Positions 7,634-13,952 of a stretch of DNA of 25,491 nt are shown here, one piece after another. Numbering within the stretch: position 1 is the first letter of the stretch; each line of letters starts with the position of its first letter. Both the position numbers and the translations under genes were made by a program. The stretch spans positions 1-25,491 of the forward strand of contig CAJUQD010000036.1 in the NCBI GenBank assembly GCA_910588105.1, given 5' to 3'. The notes below the pieces were generated by a model. It saw only the letters and a list, made by a program, of their open reading frames with translations, did no database searches and was not told the origin of the DNA. The DNA comes from an uncultured Oscillospiraceae bacterium (GTDB taxonomy: Bacteria > Bacillota > Clostridia > Oscillospirales > Oscillospiraceae).

Positions 7634-7667
7634 CAGAAGGGCACTGTTACATAAAAGGCGGTTAGCC
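7634..7667. repeat. Left arm of inverted repeat around peptide gene
   Basis: Two blocks, 7634-7650 (CAGAAGGGCACTGTTAC) and 7657-7667 (GGCGGTTAGCC). They match the reverse complement of 7852-7868 (one mismatch) and 7841-7851 (perfect). The left arm has 6 extra bases between its blocks. In the plus-strand RNA the two arms would pair its 5' and 3' regions. Confidence 0.9.
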
Positions 7668-7694
7668 ACTCCCTTGCGAAAGGGGGTGATGCTG

Positions 7695-7790
7695 ATGGGA
7701 AACGGGCGCTGGGCGCAAGCCCTGCGCATCGTGGTATGGTTCATCATCGTGCTGTTGCTGATGATAGCCACGGCCCAGAAAGCGTGTTGA
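7695..7790 (+). CDS. 31-residue hydrophobic peptide, candidate type I toxin
   Basis: A tiny gene encoding a peptide with one probable membrane helix: a short basic, Trp-containing N-terminus (MGNGRWAQALR), then IVVWFIIVLLLMIATA and a polar tail ending QKAC. AGGGGG at 7681-7686 lies 8 bp before the ATG at 7695; an in-frame ATG at 7689 is closer to it and less likely. The size and build match type I toxins such as Fst, TxpA and the holin-like toxins of Firmicutes, but I do not recognise the exact family. Its own promoter, fold-back arms and antisense promoter support a real gene. Alternatively it could be a small holin or antiholin of the adjacent lysis cassette. Confidence 0.68.
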   Translation: MGNGRWAQALRIVVWFIIVLLLMIATAQKAC

Positions 7791-7818
7791 CCGCCCGGAT
7801 GGCTCCCGAGCGGTCAAC
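7786..7818. terminator. Hairpin at the end of the peptide gene
   Basis: GTTGACCGC (7786-7794) pairs with GCGGTCAAC (7810-7818), and the inner CGG/CCG adds to the stem. It includes the peptide's stop codon. Neither strand has a clear T-run after it, so it may be an RNA-structure or loop-interaction element, or a weak bidirectional terminator, rather than a strong terminator. Confidence 0.5.
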
Positions 7819-7840
7819 TTAGCTTGACTTGACTTTATGG

Positions 7841-7868
7841 GGCTAACCGCCGTAGCAGTGCCCTTCTG
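7841..7868. repeat. Right arm of inverted repeat around peptide gene
   Basis: GGCTAACCGCC (7841-7851) followed by GTAGCAGTGCCCTTCTG (7852-7868), the reverse complement of the left arm with one mismatch. It forms the 5' end of the antisense RNA and the 3' part of the sense RNA. Confidence 0.9.
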
Positions 7869-7873
7869 TATAT

Positions 7874-7903
7874 AGTATACCCCTTATGCCTCCGTTTTGT
7901 CAA
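7874..7903 (-). promoter_or_regulatory. Consensus antisense promoter
   Basis: On the minus strand TTGACA (7903-7898), an 18-bp spacer and TATACT (7879-7874). It is nearly the mirror of the sense promoter at 7598-7627 and faces it. The -35 lies inside the stem of the rightward terminator at 7892-7924. Confidence 0.8.
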
Positions 7904-7924
7904 TCAGGACAAAGCGGATTTTTT
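7892..7924 (+). terminator. Rightward intrinsic terminator before holin
   Basis: CCGTTTTGTC (7892-7901) pairs with GACAAAGCGG (7908-7917), 9 of 10 as Watson-Crick pairs, then A and six Ts (7919-7924). It would end the peptide mRNA just before the holin ribosome binding site at 7928-7933. Tail transcripts must read through it, or the lysis genes need another promoter that I do not see. Confidence 0.75.
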
Positions 7925-7941
7925 GTTAGGAGGCATTACAA

Positions 7942-8418
7942 ATGGAAAAGACAATCAATCAGGTCAAGGCGGCGATGGCTGCGGCGCTGGGGCTGCTCAC
8001 GGGGCTGTGGGGCTGGTTCGGGTGGCTGGTGGTGGGGTGGATCGGGTGCATGGCGCTGGACTACCTCACCGGGTCCATGTCGGCGGCAAAGGCCGGGGAC
8101 TGGTCCAGCGGCAAGGCCCGGGAGGGCATCTGGCACAAGTGCGGGATGATCGTAGTGGTGGTGGTGGCCGCAGGGGCTGACCTGCTGCTGTCCGTAGTGC
8201 TGGCCAACCTGCCGCTGGTGGAGCTGCCGGTGCAATACTCCGGGCTGGTGTGCCCGGTGGTGCTGGTGTGGTACATCGTGACGGAGCTGGGGAGCATGGC
8301 GGAGAACGCGGCGGCCATGGGGGCCCCGGTGCCCAAGTGGCTCACCAAGCTGCTGGCGCTGAGCAAAGGGGCCGTGGACGGCGCGGGGGACAAGCTGGGA
8401 GGCGGAGAGCATGAGTAA
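7942..8418 (+). CDS. Phage holin family protein
   Basis: A 158-residue membrane protein of the holin 4 / toxin-secretion holin type (Pfam PF05105, TcdE-like). These proteins form membrane lesions that let the endolysin reach the wall. Hydrophobic segments lie at about residues 12-40, 68-88 and 98-116. The family signature is visible as WIGCMALDYLTGSMSAAKAG followed by SSGKAREGIWHKCGMI. The C-terminus is charged. TAGGAGG at 7927-7933 precedes the ATG. The last 8 bp overlap the endolysin gene, as expected for a lysis cassette. Confidence 0.9.
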   Translation: MEKTINQVKAAMAAALGLLTGLWGWFGWLVVGWIGCMALDYLTGSMSAAKAGDWSSGKAREGIWHKCGMIVVVVVAAGADLLLSVVLANLPLVELPVQYSGLVCPVVLVWYIVTELGSMAENAAAMGAPVPKWLTKLLALSKGAVDGAGDKLGGGEHE

Positions 8419-9712
8419 CGAGCGCCTCATCTGGGACAAGCTGATCTCCGCTGGGTTGACCCCGGCGGGGGCGGCGGGGCTGCTGGGCAACCTCCAGGCG
8501 GAGAGCGGGCTGAATCCCCGGAATCTCCAGAACAGCTATGAGAAGAAGCTGGGCATGTCCGATGAGGAGTACACCGCCGCTGTGGACAGCGGGGCCTATA
8601 AGGACTTCGTCACCGACGGCGCAGGGTACGGGCTGGCCCAGTGGACGAACCTGAATAGGAAGCAGCTGCTGCTATACTTTGCTCGGGTAGGAGCGTTCTC
8701 TGTGGGAAACCTGGACACACAGTTGGACTATCTGATTTGGGAACTTGGTGAGAAGTTCCCGGCAGTGTGGGACAAGCTGCGGACCACCGCCAGCGTCCAA
8801 GAGGCGTCGGACTGCGTGCTGCTCCAGTTCGAGCGCCCCGCTGACCAGAGCGCGGAAAACTGCGCCCGCCGGGCCCAGCTGGGCCGGAGATTTTTTGATT
8901 TATTTGCAGGAGGGGAGAATATGAACTATCTCATGACGGCGGCGGCGCTGTGCGCTAAGCTGAAAGACATCGCGGACAACTGCAAGACGGCCTACATGCT
9001 GGGGCCCTGGGGCTGGCCCGCCACCGACAAGATGATCCAGCGCGCCACCACCCAGGGGAGCAACGCAAAAATCAACCGCCAGTGGCTTTCCCAGGCCAAC
9101 GCCATCAAGGACAAGGGATTCCTGTTCGATTGCGTGGGCCTCATCAAGGGCATTTTGTGGGGCTGGAGCGGCGACATGGGCCGCACTTACGGCGGGGCGG
9201 GGTACGCCTGCAACGGCGTGCCCGACTATGACGCCAAGAAGATGATCGACGCCTGCCGGGATGTGTCCACCGACTTCTCCGCCATCGTGGACGGCGAGGC
9301 GGTGTGGATGGATGGCCATATCGGGGTGTACGTGGGTGGCGGCGTGGTGGTGGAGGCCACGCCCAAGTGGCGGGGCGGGGTGCAGTGGTCCACGCTGGCC
9401 AATACGGCGGGGACGAAAACGCTCCCCGGCACCGCCGGGAGCCGGACGTGGACAAAGCACGGCAAGCTGCCGTGGGTGGATTATGCCGCGGAGCGCGAAA
9501 AGGAGGAGGGCGGCGAGATGTCTTATGGGCAGTGGAAGGAATACATGGACCGCTACCGCCGGGAGCTGAGGGCGGATCACGACAAATGCTGGGCGGAGGA
9601 GGAGCTGGACGCAGCGGTGGCCGCCGGGATCACCGACGGCAAGCGGCCCCACGACCTGGTCACCCGCGAGGAGGCCGCGATTATGGCGATGAGGGCACGG
9701 GCGGGGGGATAA
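8411..9712 (+). CDS. Bifunctional endolysin: tail-lysozyme domain plus NlpC/P60-like domain
   Basis: A 433-residue cell-wall hydrolase. Residues 1-165 resemble phage tail lysozyme (LTPAGAAGLLGNLQAESGLNP with the likely catalytic Glu, then GYGLAQWTNLNRKQLLL). Residues 171-360 resemble an NlpC/P60 or CHAP cysteine peptidase, with likely nucleophile Cys241 (FLFDCVGLIKG) and His303 (MDGHIGVYVGGG). The tail from about residue 372 has one SLH-like motif (AAVAAGITDGKRPHDLVTREEA) that may anchor it to the wall. A strong AGGAGGGG with in-frame ATG at 8921 falls exactly between the two catalytic domains, so a separate peptidase could also be made. The gene overlaps the holin by 8 bp and ends within a terminator. 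Confidence 0.85.
   Translation: MSNERLIWDKLISAGLTPAGAAGLLGNLQAESGLNPRNLQNSYEKKLGMSDEEYTAAVDSGAYKDFVTDGAGYGLAQWTNLNRKQLLLYFARVGAFSVGNLDTQLDYLIWELGEKFPAVWDKLRTTASVQEASDCVLLQFERPADQSAENCARRAQLGRRFFDLFAGGENMNYLMTAAALCAKLKDIADNCKTAYMLGPWGWPATDKMIQRATTQGSNAKINRQWLSQANAIKDKGFLFDCVGLIKGILWGWSGDMGRTYGGAGYACNGVPDYDAKKMIDACRDVSTDFSAIVDGEAVWMDGHIGVYVGGGVVVEATPKWRGGVQWSTLANTAGTKTLPGTAGSRTWTKHGKLPWVDYAAEREKEEGGEMSYGQWKEYMDRYRRELRADHDKCWAEEELDAAVAAGITDGKRPHDLVTREEAAIMAMRARAGG
8908..8923 (+). promoter_or_regulatory. Internal ribosome binding site and start inside endolysin gene
   Basis: AGGAGGGG (8908-8915), 5 bases, then ATG at 8921, in frame with the endolysin (codon 171). It is a better Shine-Dalgarno sequence than that of many genes here. 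A product starting there would be 263 residues, holding the cysteine peptidase and SLH-like tail only. Confidence 0.6.
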
Positions 9713-9725
9713 CCCCCGCCTTTTT
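9700..9725 (+). terminator. Terminator of the phage late operon
   Basis: GGCGGGGG (9700-9707) pairs perfectly with CCCCCGCC (9713-9720) around a 5-base loop holding the endolysin stop codon, followed by five Ts. It closes the rightward phage block. Confidence 0.9.
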
Positions 9726-9831
9726 ATGTGTAAACTCATGTGTAAAAGTACACAGATTTCAGGAAAAACTACGTGCATTACAATCGGAGAAACGCACATT
9801 ACAAAATGCCCAAAACCGTTGCGGCTGTAAG

Positions 9832-9871
9832 AAAAAAACCGGGAAGCCTTATAGATAAAGGCTTCCCGGTT
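9832..9871 (-). terminator. Terminator of the tRNA-Ser operon
   Basis: On the minus strand a 12-bp perfect stem (AACCGGGAAGCC with GGCTTCCCGGTT) followed by a run of Ts. It begins directly after the encoded CCA of tRNA-Ser(GCT). Confidence 0.92.
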
Positions 9872-9962
9872 TGGCGCGGAAGGAGGGATTTGAACCCTCG
9901 CACGGTTTTACCCGCCTACTCCCTTAGCAGGGGAGCCCCTTCGGCCACTTGGGTACTTCCGC
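9872..9962 (-). tRNA. tRNA-Ser (anticodon GCT)
   Basis: The minus strand folds as a serine tRNA with acceptor GCGGAAG/CTTCCGC, discriminator G and an encoded CCA. The anticodon arm is CTCCC-CTGCTAA-GGGAG, the variable arm is long, and the T arm has GGTTCAAATCC. Anticodon GCT reads AGC/AGU serine codons. It is the second gene of a two-tRNA transcript, and its 3' end faces the prophage block, the usual orientation for phage integration into a tRNA gene. Confidence 0.96.
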
Positions 9963-9996
9963 GTGTCGAAAACATCGAAATGATGAAATTGTAATC

Positions 9997-10083
9997 TGGC
10001 GGAGAGAGTGGGATTCGAACCCACGGCCCTTGCGGGTCACCGGTTTTCAAGACCGGCTCCTTAAACCACTCGGACATCTCTCC
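9997..10083 (-). tRNA. tRNA-Ser (anticodon TGA)
   Basis: The minus strand has acceptor GGAGAGA/TCTCTCC, discriminator G and encoded CCA. The anticodon arm is CCGGT-CTTGAAA-ACCGG (anticodon TGA), with a long variable arm and T arm GGTTCGAATCC. It is first in the leftward tRNA transcript, 34 bp before tRNA-Ser(GCT). Confidence 0.96.
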
Positions 10084-10112
10084 ATTAAGAAAGCCGTCCA
10101 AACACAATGGGT

Positions 10113-10141
10113 ATGATACCATATCGAACGGGGTTTGTCAA
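10113..10141 (-). promoter_or_regulatory. Promoter of the tRNA-Ser pair
   Basis: On the minus strand TTGACA (10141-10136), a 17-bp spacer and TATCAT (10118-10113), ending 30 bp before the first tRNA. Confidence 0.78.
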
Positions 10142-10183
10142 TGGGAAAGTTGGAGTATAGCTGGGGTTGGGCTGAAGTTCCCC

Positions 10184-10212
10184 TTGAATTCCCACCAGAA
10201 TTGTGGTATTTT
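10184..10212 (+). promoter_or_regulatory. Promoter with dyad upstream of the Rrf2 regulator
   Basis: TTGAAT (10184-10189), a 17-bp spacer and TATTTT (10207-10212). The spacer contains CCAC-7-GTGG, a dyad that a dimeric regulator could cover, which would allow autoregulation. Both hexamers are weak. Confidence 0.5.
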
Positions 10213-10244
10213 AAAAACAGCAAACTTTTTTGGAGGGGACGCCC

Positions 10245-10688
10245 ATGAAAATTTCCACAAAAGGGCGGTATGCCCTTCGGCTGATGGTGGACATCGCCCA
10301 GCATGTGGACGATGGACCGGTATCCCTGCGGGACGCCGCCCGGCGGCAGCAGCTCAGCGACAAATACCTGGAGCAGATTGTCACCCCTCTGGCCCGTGCG
10401 GGGCTGGTGCGGTCTGTGCGGGGGGCGGGGGGCGGCTACCTGCTCACCCGGAAGCCGGAAGAGTATTCTGTGGGCGACATCCTCCGTCCGCTGGAGGGCG
10501 ATCTGGCCCCGGTGGAGTGCGCCACCGACGGCGGCTACTGCGAGCACAGCTGCGACTGTGTGACGGTGGAGCTGTGGCAGGATATACACCGGGCCGTGTC
10601 CCAGGTGGTGGATCACACTACCCTGGCCGACCTGGTGGAGCGGCAGCGGGCCCACCGGCATAAGAGCGAGCCGTCGGCTTGCCCCTGA
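10245..10688 (+). CDS. Rrf2 family transcriptional regulator, IscR-like
   Basis: A 147-residue Rrf2 winged-helix repressor. The N-terminus KISTKGRYALRLMVDIAQH and the recognition region SLRDAARRQQLSDKYLEQIV, then LVRSVRGAGGGYLL, are diagnostic. Four cysteines near residues 92-106 (spacing C-x6-C-x3-C-x-C, around CATDGGYCEHSCDC) suggest an iron-sulphur or redox sensor as in IscR. The frame opens earlier, but GGAGGGG at 10232-10238 fixes the start at ATG 10245. No cysteine desulphurase or scaffold gene lies beside it. The DEAD-box helicase begins 30 bp downstream and probably shares the transcript. Confidence 0.9.
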   Translation: MKISTKGRYALRLMVDIAQHVDDGPVSLRDAARRQQLSDKYLEQIVTPLARAGLVRSVRGAGGGYLLTRKPEEYSVGDILRPLEGDLAPVECATDGGYCEHSCDCVTVELWQDIHRAVSQVVDHTTLADLVERQRAHRHKSEPSACP

Positions 10689-10718
10689 ATTTTTATTTTA
10701 CGCGAGAGGAACGGCTGT

Positions 10719-11909
10719 ATGGAAATTAACGGCGCGCAAGTGAAAGAAACCTATTATTATAAGGATATGGGCTTGTCCGAGGCAACCATGAAAGCGCTGG
10801 ACAAAAAGGGCTTTGCCCAGGCCACCCCTATCCAGGGCGGGGCGATCCCTTATTTCATGGACTGGAGGGACGTGGTTGCCAAGGCGCCCACCGGCACCGG
10901 CAAAACCTTCGCCTTCGGCATCCCTATGGTGGAGCACATTGACCCGGAATCCAGCGACATCCAGGCCCTGATCCTGGCCCCTACCCGGGAGCTGGCCATC
11001 CAGATCCGGGACGAGCTGAGGGAGCTGTGCGCCTTCCGGGAGGGGGTGCGCACCGTATGCCTCTACGGCGGCCAGCCCATTGAGAAGCAGCTTACCCAGC
11101 TCAAAAGCAAGCCCCAGATCGTGGTGGCCACCCCCGGGCGGCTGATGGACCACATGAAGCGGCGCACCGTTCGGTTGGACAAGGTGCAGACTGTGGTGCT
11201 GGACGAGGCGGATCGGATGCTGGACATGGGGTTCATCCAGGACGTCACCCGCATCCTGGACAAAATGCCCCACCGCCGCAACCTGGGGTTGTTTTCCGCC
11301 ACAATATCACGGGAAGTTATGGATATCTCCTGGGTATACCAGCGCGACCCGGCGGAAATCACCGTCCGGCCGGTGGAGGAAAACCGCCCGGATATCCAGC
11401 AGTATGCCATTGAGCTGATGGGACGGGAGCAGAAGCTGGACACCATGGCCGCCCTCATCAACAACGGCGGCTATGACCGGGCCATTGCCTTTTGCAACAC
11501 GAAGAACATGACCGACCGGCTGGCCGGCCTGCTGAAGATGCGGGGCATCTCCTGTGAGGCCATCCACGGCGATATCCCCCAGCGGGAGCGGGAGCGCACC
11601 CTCCAGCGGTTCAAGGACGGCAAGCTGCGGGTGCTGGTGGCCACCGACGTGGCCGCCCGGGGATTGGATATCGACGACGTGGACGCGGTGTTCAACTACG
11701 ACGTGCCCGACGAGCAGGAATACTATATCCACCGCATCGGGCGCACGGGCCGGGCGAAAAAGCACGGCGTATCCTACACCCTGATGGCATCCGTCACCGA
11801 GTCGGTGAAAATGAGGGACATTGCCCGGAACACCAAGGCGGAAATCCAGCTTTTGAAATACGACAAGGACGGCTGCCTCATGCTAGTGGGAGAGGAACAT
11901 CAGGCTTAA
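10719..11909 (+). CDS. DEAD-box ATP-dependent RNA helicase
   Basis: A 396-residue helicase with both RecA-like domains complete. It has a Q motif (ATPIQ, residues 35-39), motif I APTGTGKT (56-63), PTRELAIQ (88-95), TPGRL (138-142), DEAD (162-165), SAT (193-195), VATDVAARGLDI (307-318) and HRIGRTGR (338-345). It ends about 50 residues later, so it lacks the long basic C-terminal extension or RNA-binding domain of CshA, DbpA or DeaD and is a minimal, RhlE-like enzyme. Likely roles are RNA unwinding in mRNA decay or ribosome assembly. GAGAGGAA precedes the start. Confidence 0.93.
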   Translation: MEINGAQVKETYYYKDMGLSEATMKALDKKGFAQATPIQGGAIPYFMDWRDVVAKAPTGTGKTFAFGIPMVEHIDPESSDIQALILAPTRELAIQIRDELRELCAFREGVRTVCLYGGQPIEKQLTQLKSKPQIVVATPGRLMDHMKRRTVRLDKVQTVVLDEADRMLDMGFIQDVTRILDKMPHRRNLGLFSATISREVMDISWVYQRDPAEITVRPVEENRPDIQQYAIELMGREQKLDTMAALINNGGYDRAIAFCNTKNMTDRLAGLLKMRGISCEAIHGDIPQRERERTLQRFKDGKLRVLVATDVAARGLDIDDVDAVFNYDVPDEQEYYIHRIGRTGRAKKHGVSYTLMASVTESVKMRDIARNTKAEIQLLKYDKDGCLMLVGEEHQA

Positions 11910-11996
11910 AGGGAATTCCCTGCGCAGGCCCGGAGGACTGGGCCGCACAAGGGCGGGAGCTGCGGCGAAGCGGACAATACGAGGCTCGCGGCGGCG

Positions 11997-12025
11997 AGGG
12001 GGAGAGGGGTTCGCCCGCTCCCCCT
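11997..12025. terminator. GC-rich hairpin between helicase and ymdB
   Basis: AGGGGGAG (11997-12004) pairs with CTCCCCCT (12018-12025), and an inner GGG/CCC extends the stem. Only two Ts follow, so it is at best a weak terminator; it could instead be an RNA stabiliser or pause site. The rest of 11910-12048 shows no reading frame or promoter that I can support. Confidence 0.4.
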
Positions 12026-12048
12026 TATGTTCGGATGGGGGTATTGGA

Positions 12049-12825
12049 ATGAACATCCACATTTTAGCTGTTGGCGACGTGGTGGGCGACGCCGGGGTGG
12101 ACTTTCTCTCCCGGCACCTGCCCGCCCTGCGCAAGCTCCATGATATCCACTTCACCGTGGTGTGCGGGGAAAACGCCGCCTGCAACGGCCTGCTTCCCGC
12201 CCAGGCGGACGCCATATTTGCCGCCGGGGCAGATGTGATAACAATGGGAAATCATACGTGGGACAAACAACAAATCGTAAAGTATATGGACGAAAATCCC
12301 TACATCATCCGGCCCGCCAACTATACCCGGCGGGCCCCGGGCCGGGGATGGGGGGTGTTCGACGGCCCCAGGGGGCTGCGCATCCGGGTGGTAAACCTCA
12401 TCGGCCGCACCGCCATGGATTCCAACTTTGACAACCCTTTTACCAGGGTGGACGAGGTGTTGAAGCGGGAGGAGGCCGGGCTGACCCTGGTGGATTTCCA
12501 CGCCGAGGCCACCAGCGAAAAGGGGGCCATGGCCTGGCATCTGGACGGGAGGGCCCAGGCCCTGTGGGGCACCCACACCCATGTGCCCACCGCCGACTGC
12601 CAGATACTGCCCCAGGGGCTGGGCTTTGTCACCGACCTGGGTATGACCGGCCCCAGCCGGTCGGTCATCGGCATACGCCCGGACCAGGCGGTCAACCGCT
12701 TTCTGGGCGGACTGCCCCGGCGGTTCCAGCCCGCGGAGGGGCCCTGTAAGCTGGACGCGGTGCTGTTTTGCATCGACGCGCAGTCCAAGCGGTGTGTAAG
12801 TGTCCAGCGCGTCGATATCGCCTAG
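12049..12825 (+). CDS. ymdB: YmdB-type metallophosphoesterase
   Basis: A 258-residue member of the YmdB family (TIGR00282), dimetal phosphodiesterases that in Bacillus subtilis hydrolyse 2',3'-cyclic nucleotides and affect biofilm and motility programmes. Metal-binding motifs are GDVVGDAG near the N-terminus, CGENAACN (about residues 39-46), TMGNHTWD (65-72), VDFHAEATSEK (149-159) and GTHTHVPTAD (175-184), all family hallmarks. Length is normal. The usual neighbour, RNase Y, is not present. It ends 11 bp before the YhaO-like nuclease. Confidence 0.92.
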   Translation: MNIHILAVGDVVGDAGVDFLSRHLPALRKLHDIHFTVVCGENAACNGLLPAQADAIFAAGADVITMGNHTWDKQQIVKYMDENPYIIRPANYTRRAPGRGWGVFDGPRGLRIRVVNLIGRTAMDSNFDNPFTRVDEVLKREEAGLTLVDFHAEATSEKGAMAWHLDGRAQALWGTHTHVPTADCQILPQGLGFVTDLGMTGPSRSVIGIRPDQAVNRFLGGLPRRFQPAEGPCKLDAVLFCIDAQSKRCVSVQRVDIA

Positions 12826-12836
12826 GAGGGACAGCT

Positions 12837-13952
12837 ATGAAGGTGCTCCACGCCGCCGATTTTCACCTGGATTCCCCCTTTTCCGGCCTGTCCCCGGACA
12901 AGGGCGCCCTGCGCCGGGGGGAGCTGAGGGACGTTCCTGCCCGGCTGGCCCGGCTGGCCAAGGAAGAGGCCGTCGATCTGGTTTTCCTTCCCGGCGACCT
13001 GTTGGACGGGGGACGGGTGCGCCCAGAGACCGTCCGGGCGCTCGGCCGGGCCCTGGGGGAGATGGCCGTGCCGGTGTTCATTGCCCCCGGCAACCATGAC
13101 TACTTTCACCCCCAATCGCCCTACGCCGCAAACCGCTGGCCTGACAATGTATACATCTTTACACAACCTGAGATGCAGGGGGTGGAGCTGCCCCGGCTCA
13201 ACTGCACGGTGCATGGCTGCGCCTTTACCGCCCCCCACAGGGAGGACGACCCGCTGGCGGGGTTCGCCGCCCCGGACGACGGGAAGCTGCATTTGCTTTG
13301 CGTCCACGGCGAGGTGGGGGCGGCGGGGAATTACGCCCCGATAGACCTGAAATCCCTGGAAAAAAGCGGCGCGGCCTATGCCGCCCTGGGCCACATCCAC
13401 GCCGCCGGGAGCGGCAGGGCGGGCAGGACCCTGTGGGCATACCCGGGCTGTCCCGAGGGGAGGGGGTTTGACGAGCTTGGGCCTAAGGGGGCGCTGATCG
13501 TCTCCTTTGGCGGCCCGGCCCAGCCGGACGCCCTCCCGATGGCCCCGGTTGACCTGGGTACACAGCCTGTTACGGCACGGTTTGTCCCTGTCTGCAAACG
13601 GCAGTACCGCATTGAGACTGTGAATGCTGAACACTTTACGGAAAGCCTGCCTCAAGGGGAAAGCCCGGATCTGGTGCGCATCCTTCTGGCCGGGGAGAGC
13701 CGCTCCGCCCCGGCTCTGGCCGCCCTCACGGCCCAGGCGGCCCCCCACTTTTTCCACGTGGAGCTCCGGGACCACACCACCCTGCCGGTGGACTTGTGGG
13801 CCAGGGCGGGGGAGGACTCCCTCACAGGGCTGTTCCTGCGTGAGATGAAATCCCGCCTGGACCGGGCGGGGGAGGGGGAACGGGACAAGCTGCTGCTGGC
13901 CGCCCGGTTCGGCCTGGCGGCGCTGGAGGGAGGGGAGGATATCCGGCCATGA
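12837..13952 (+). CDS. SbcD/Mre11-like DNA repair exonuclease, YhaO type
   Basis: A 371-residue calcineurin-like nuclease. Metal-binding motifs are HAADFHLD (residues 5-12), LPGDLLDGG, APGNHDYF, LLCVHGEVG and ALGHIHAAG. It pairs with the next gene in a 4-bp overlap, as YhaO pairs with YhaN in Bacillus. The pair resembles SbcCD/Mre11-Rad50, which trims DNA ends and hairpins. The start is ATG 12837 after AGGAGGGA; an upstream in-frame extension overlaps ymdB and is rejected. The C-terminal 130 residues are less conserved and probably cap or bind the partner. Confidence 0.88.
   Translation: MKVLHAADFHLDSPFSGLSPDKGALRRGELRDVPARLARLAKEEAVDLVFLPGDLLDGGRVRPETVRALGRALGEMAVPVFIAPGNHDYFHPQSPYAANRWPDNVYIFTQPEMQGVELPRLNCTVHGCAFTAPHREDDPLAGFAAPDDGKLHLLCVHGEVGAAGNYAPIDLKSLEKSGAAYAALGHIHAAGSGRAGRTLWAYPGCPEGRGFDELGPKGALIVSFGGPAQPDALPMAPVDLGTQPVTARFVPVCKRQYRIETVNAEHFTESLPQGESPDLVRILLAGESRSAPALAALTAQAAPHFFHVELRDHTTLPVDLWARAGEDSLTGLFLREMKSRLDRAGEGERDKLLLAARFGLAALEGGEDIRP

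Larger units (their letters stand above)
7568..7867 (-). ncRNA. Predicted antisense RNA to the peptide mRNA
   Basis: Inferred from the promoter at 7874-7903 and the terminator at 7568-7592, both leftward. The transcript of about 300 nt would cover the whole peptide mRNA including its 5' leader and ribosome binding site. I see no convincing reading frame in it. Its first 30 nt nearly repeat the start of the sense RNA because of the inverted arms. Both ends are predictions. Confidence 0.55.

Noticed and set aside
7598..7903. Insertion sequence or MITE as the only explanation of the inverted repeat
   Set aside because: No target-site duplication is visible at the outer edges, and the repeat content is promoters and RNA leaders. 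A mobile cassette cannot be excluded but is not supported.
9726..9831. Possible CRISPR or direct-repeat array in the spacer after the endolysin
   Set aside because: Only short 8-base repeats (TGTGTAAA, CATTACAA) occur twice each with no regular spacing, far too little for an array.
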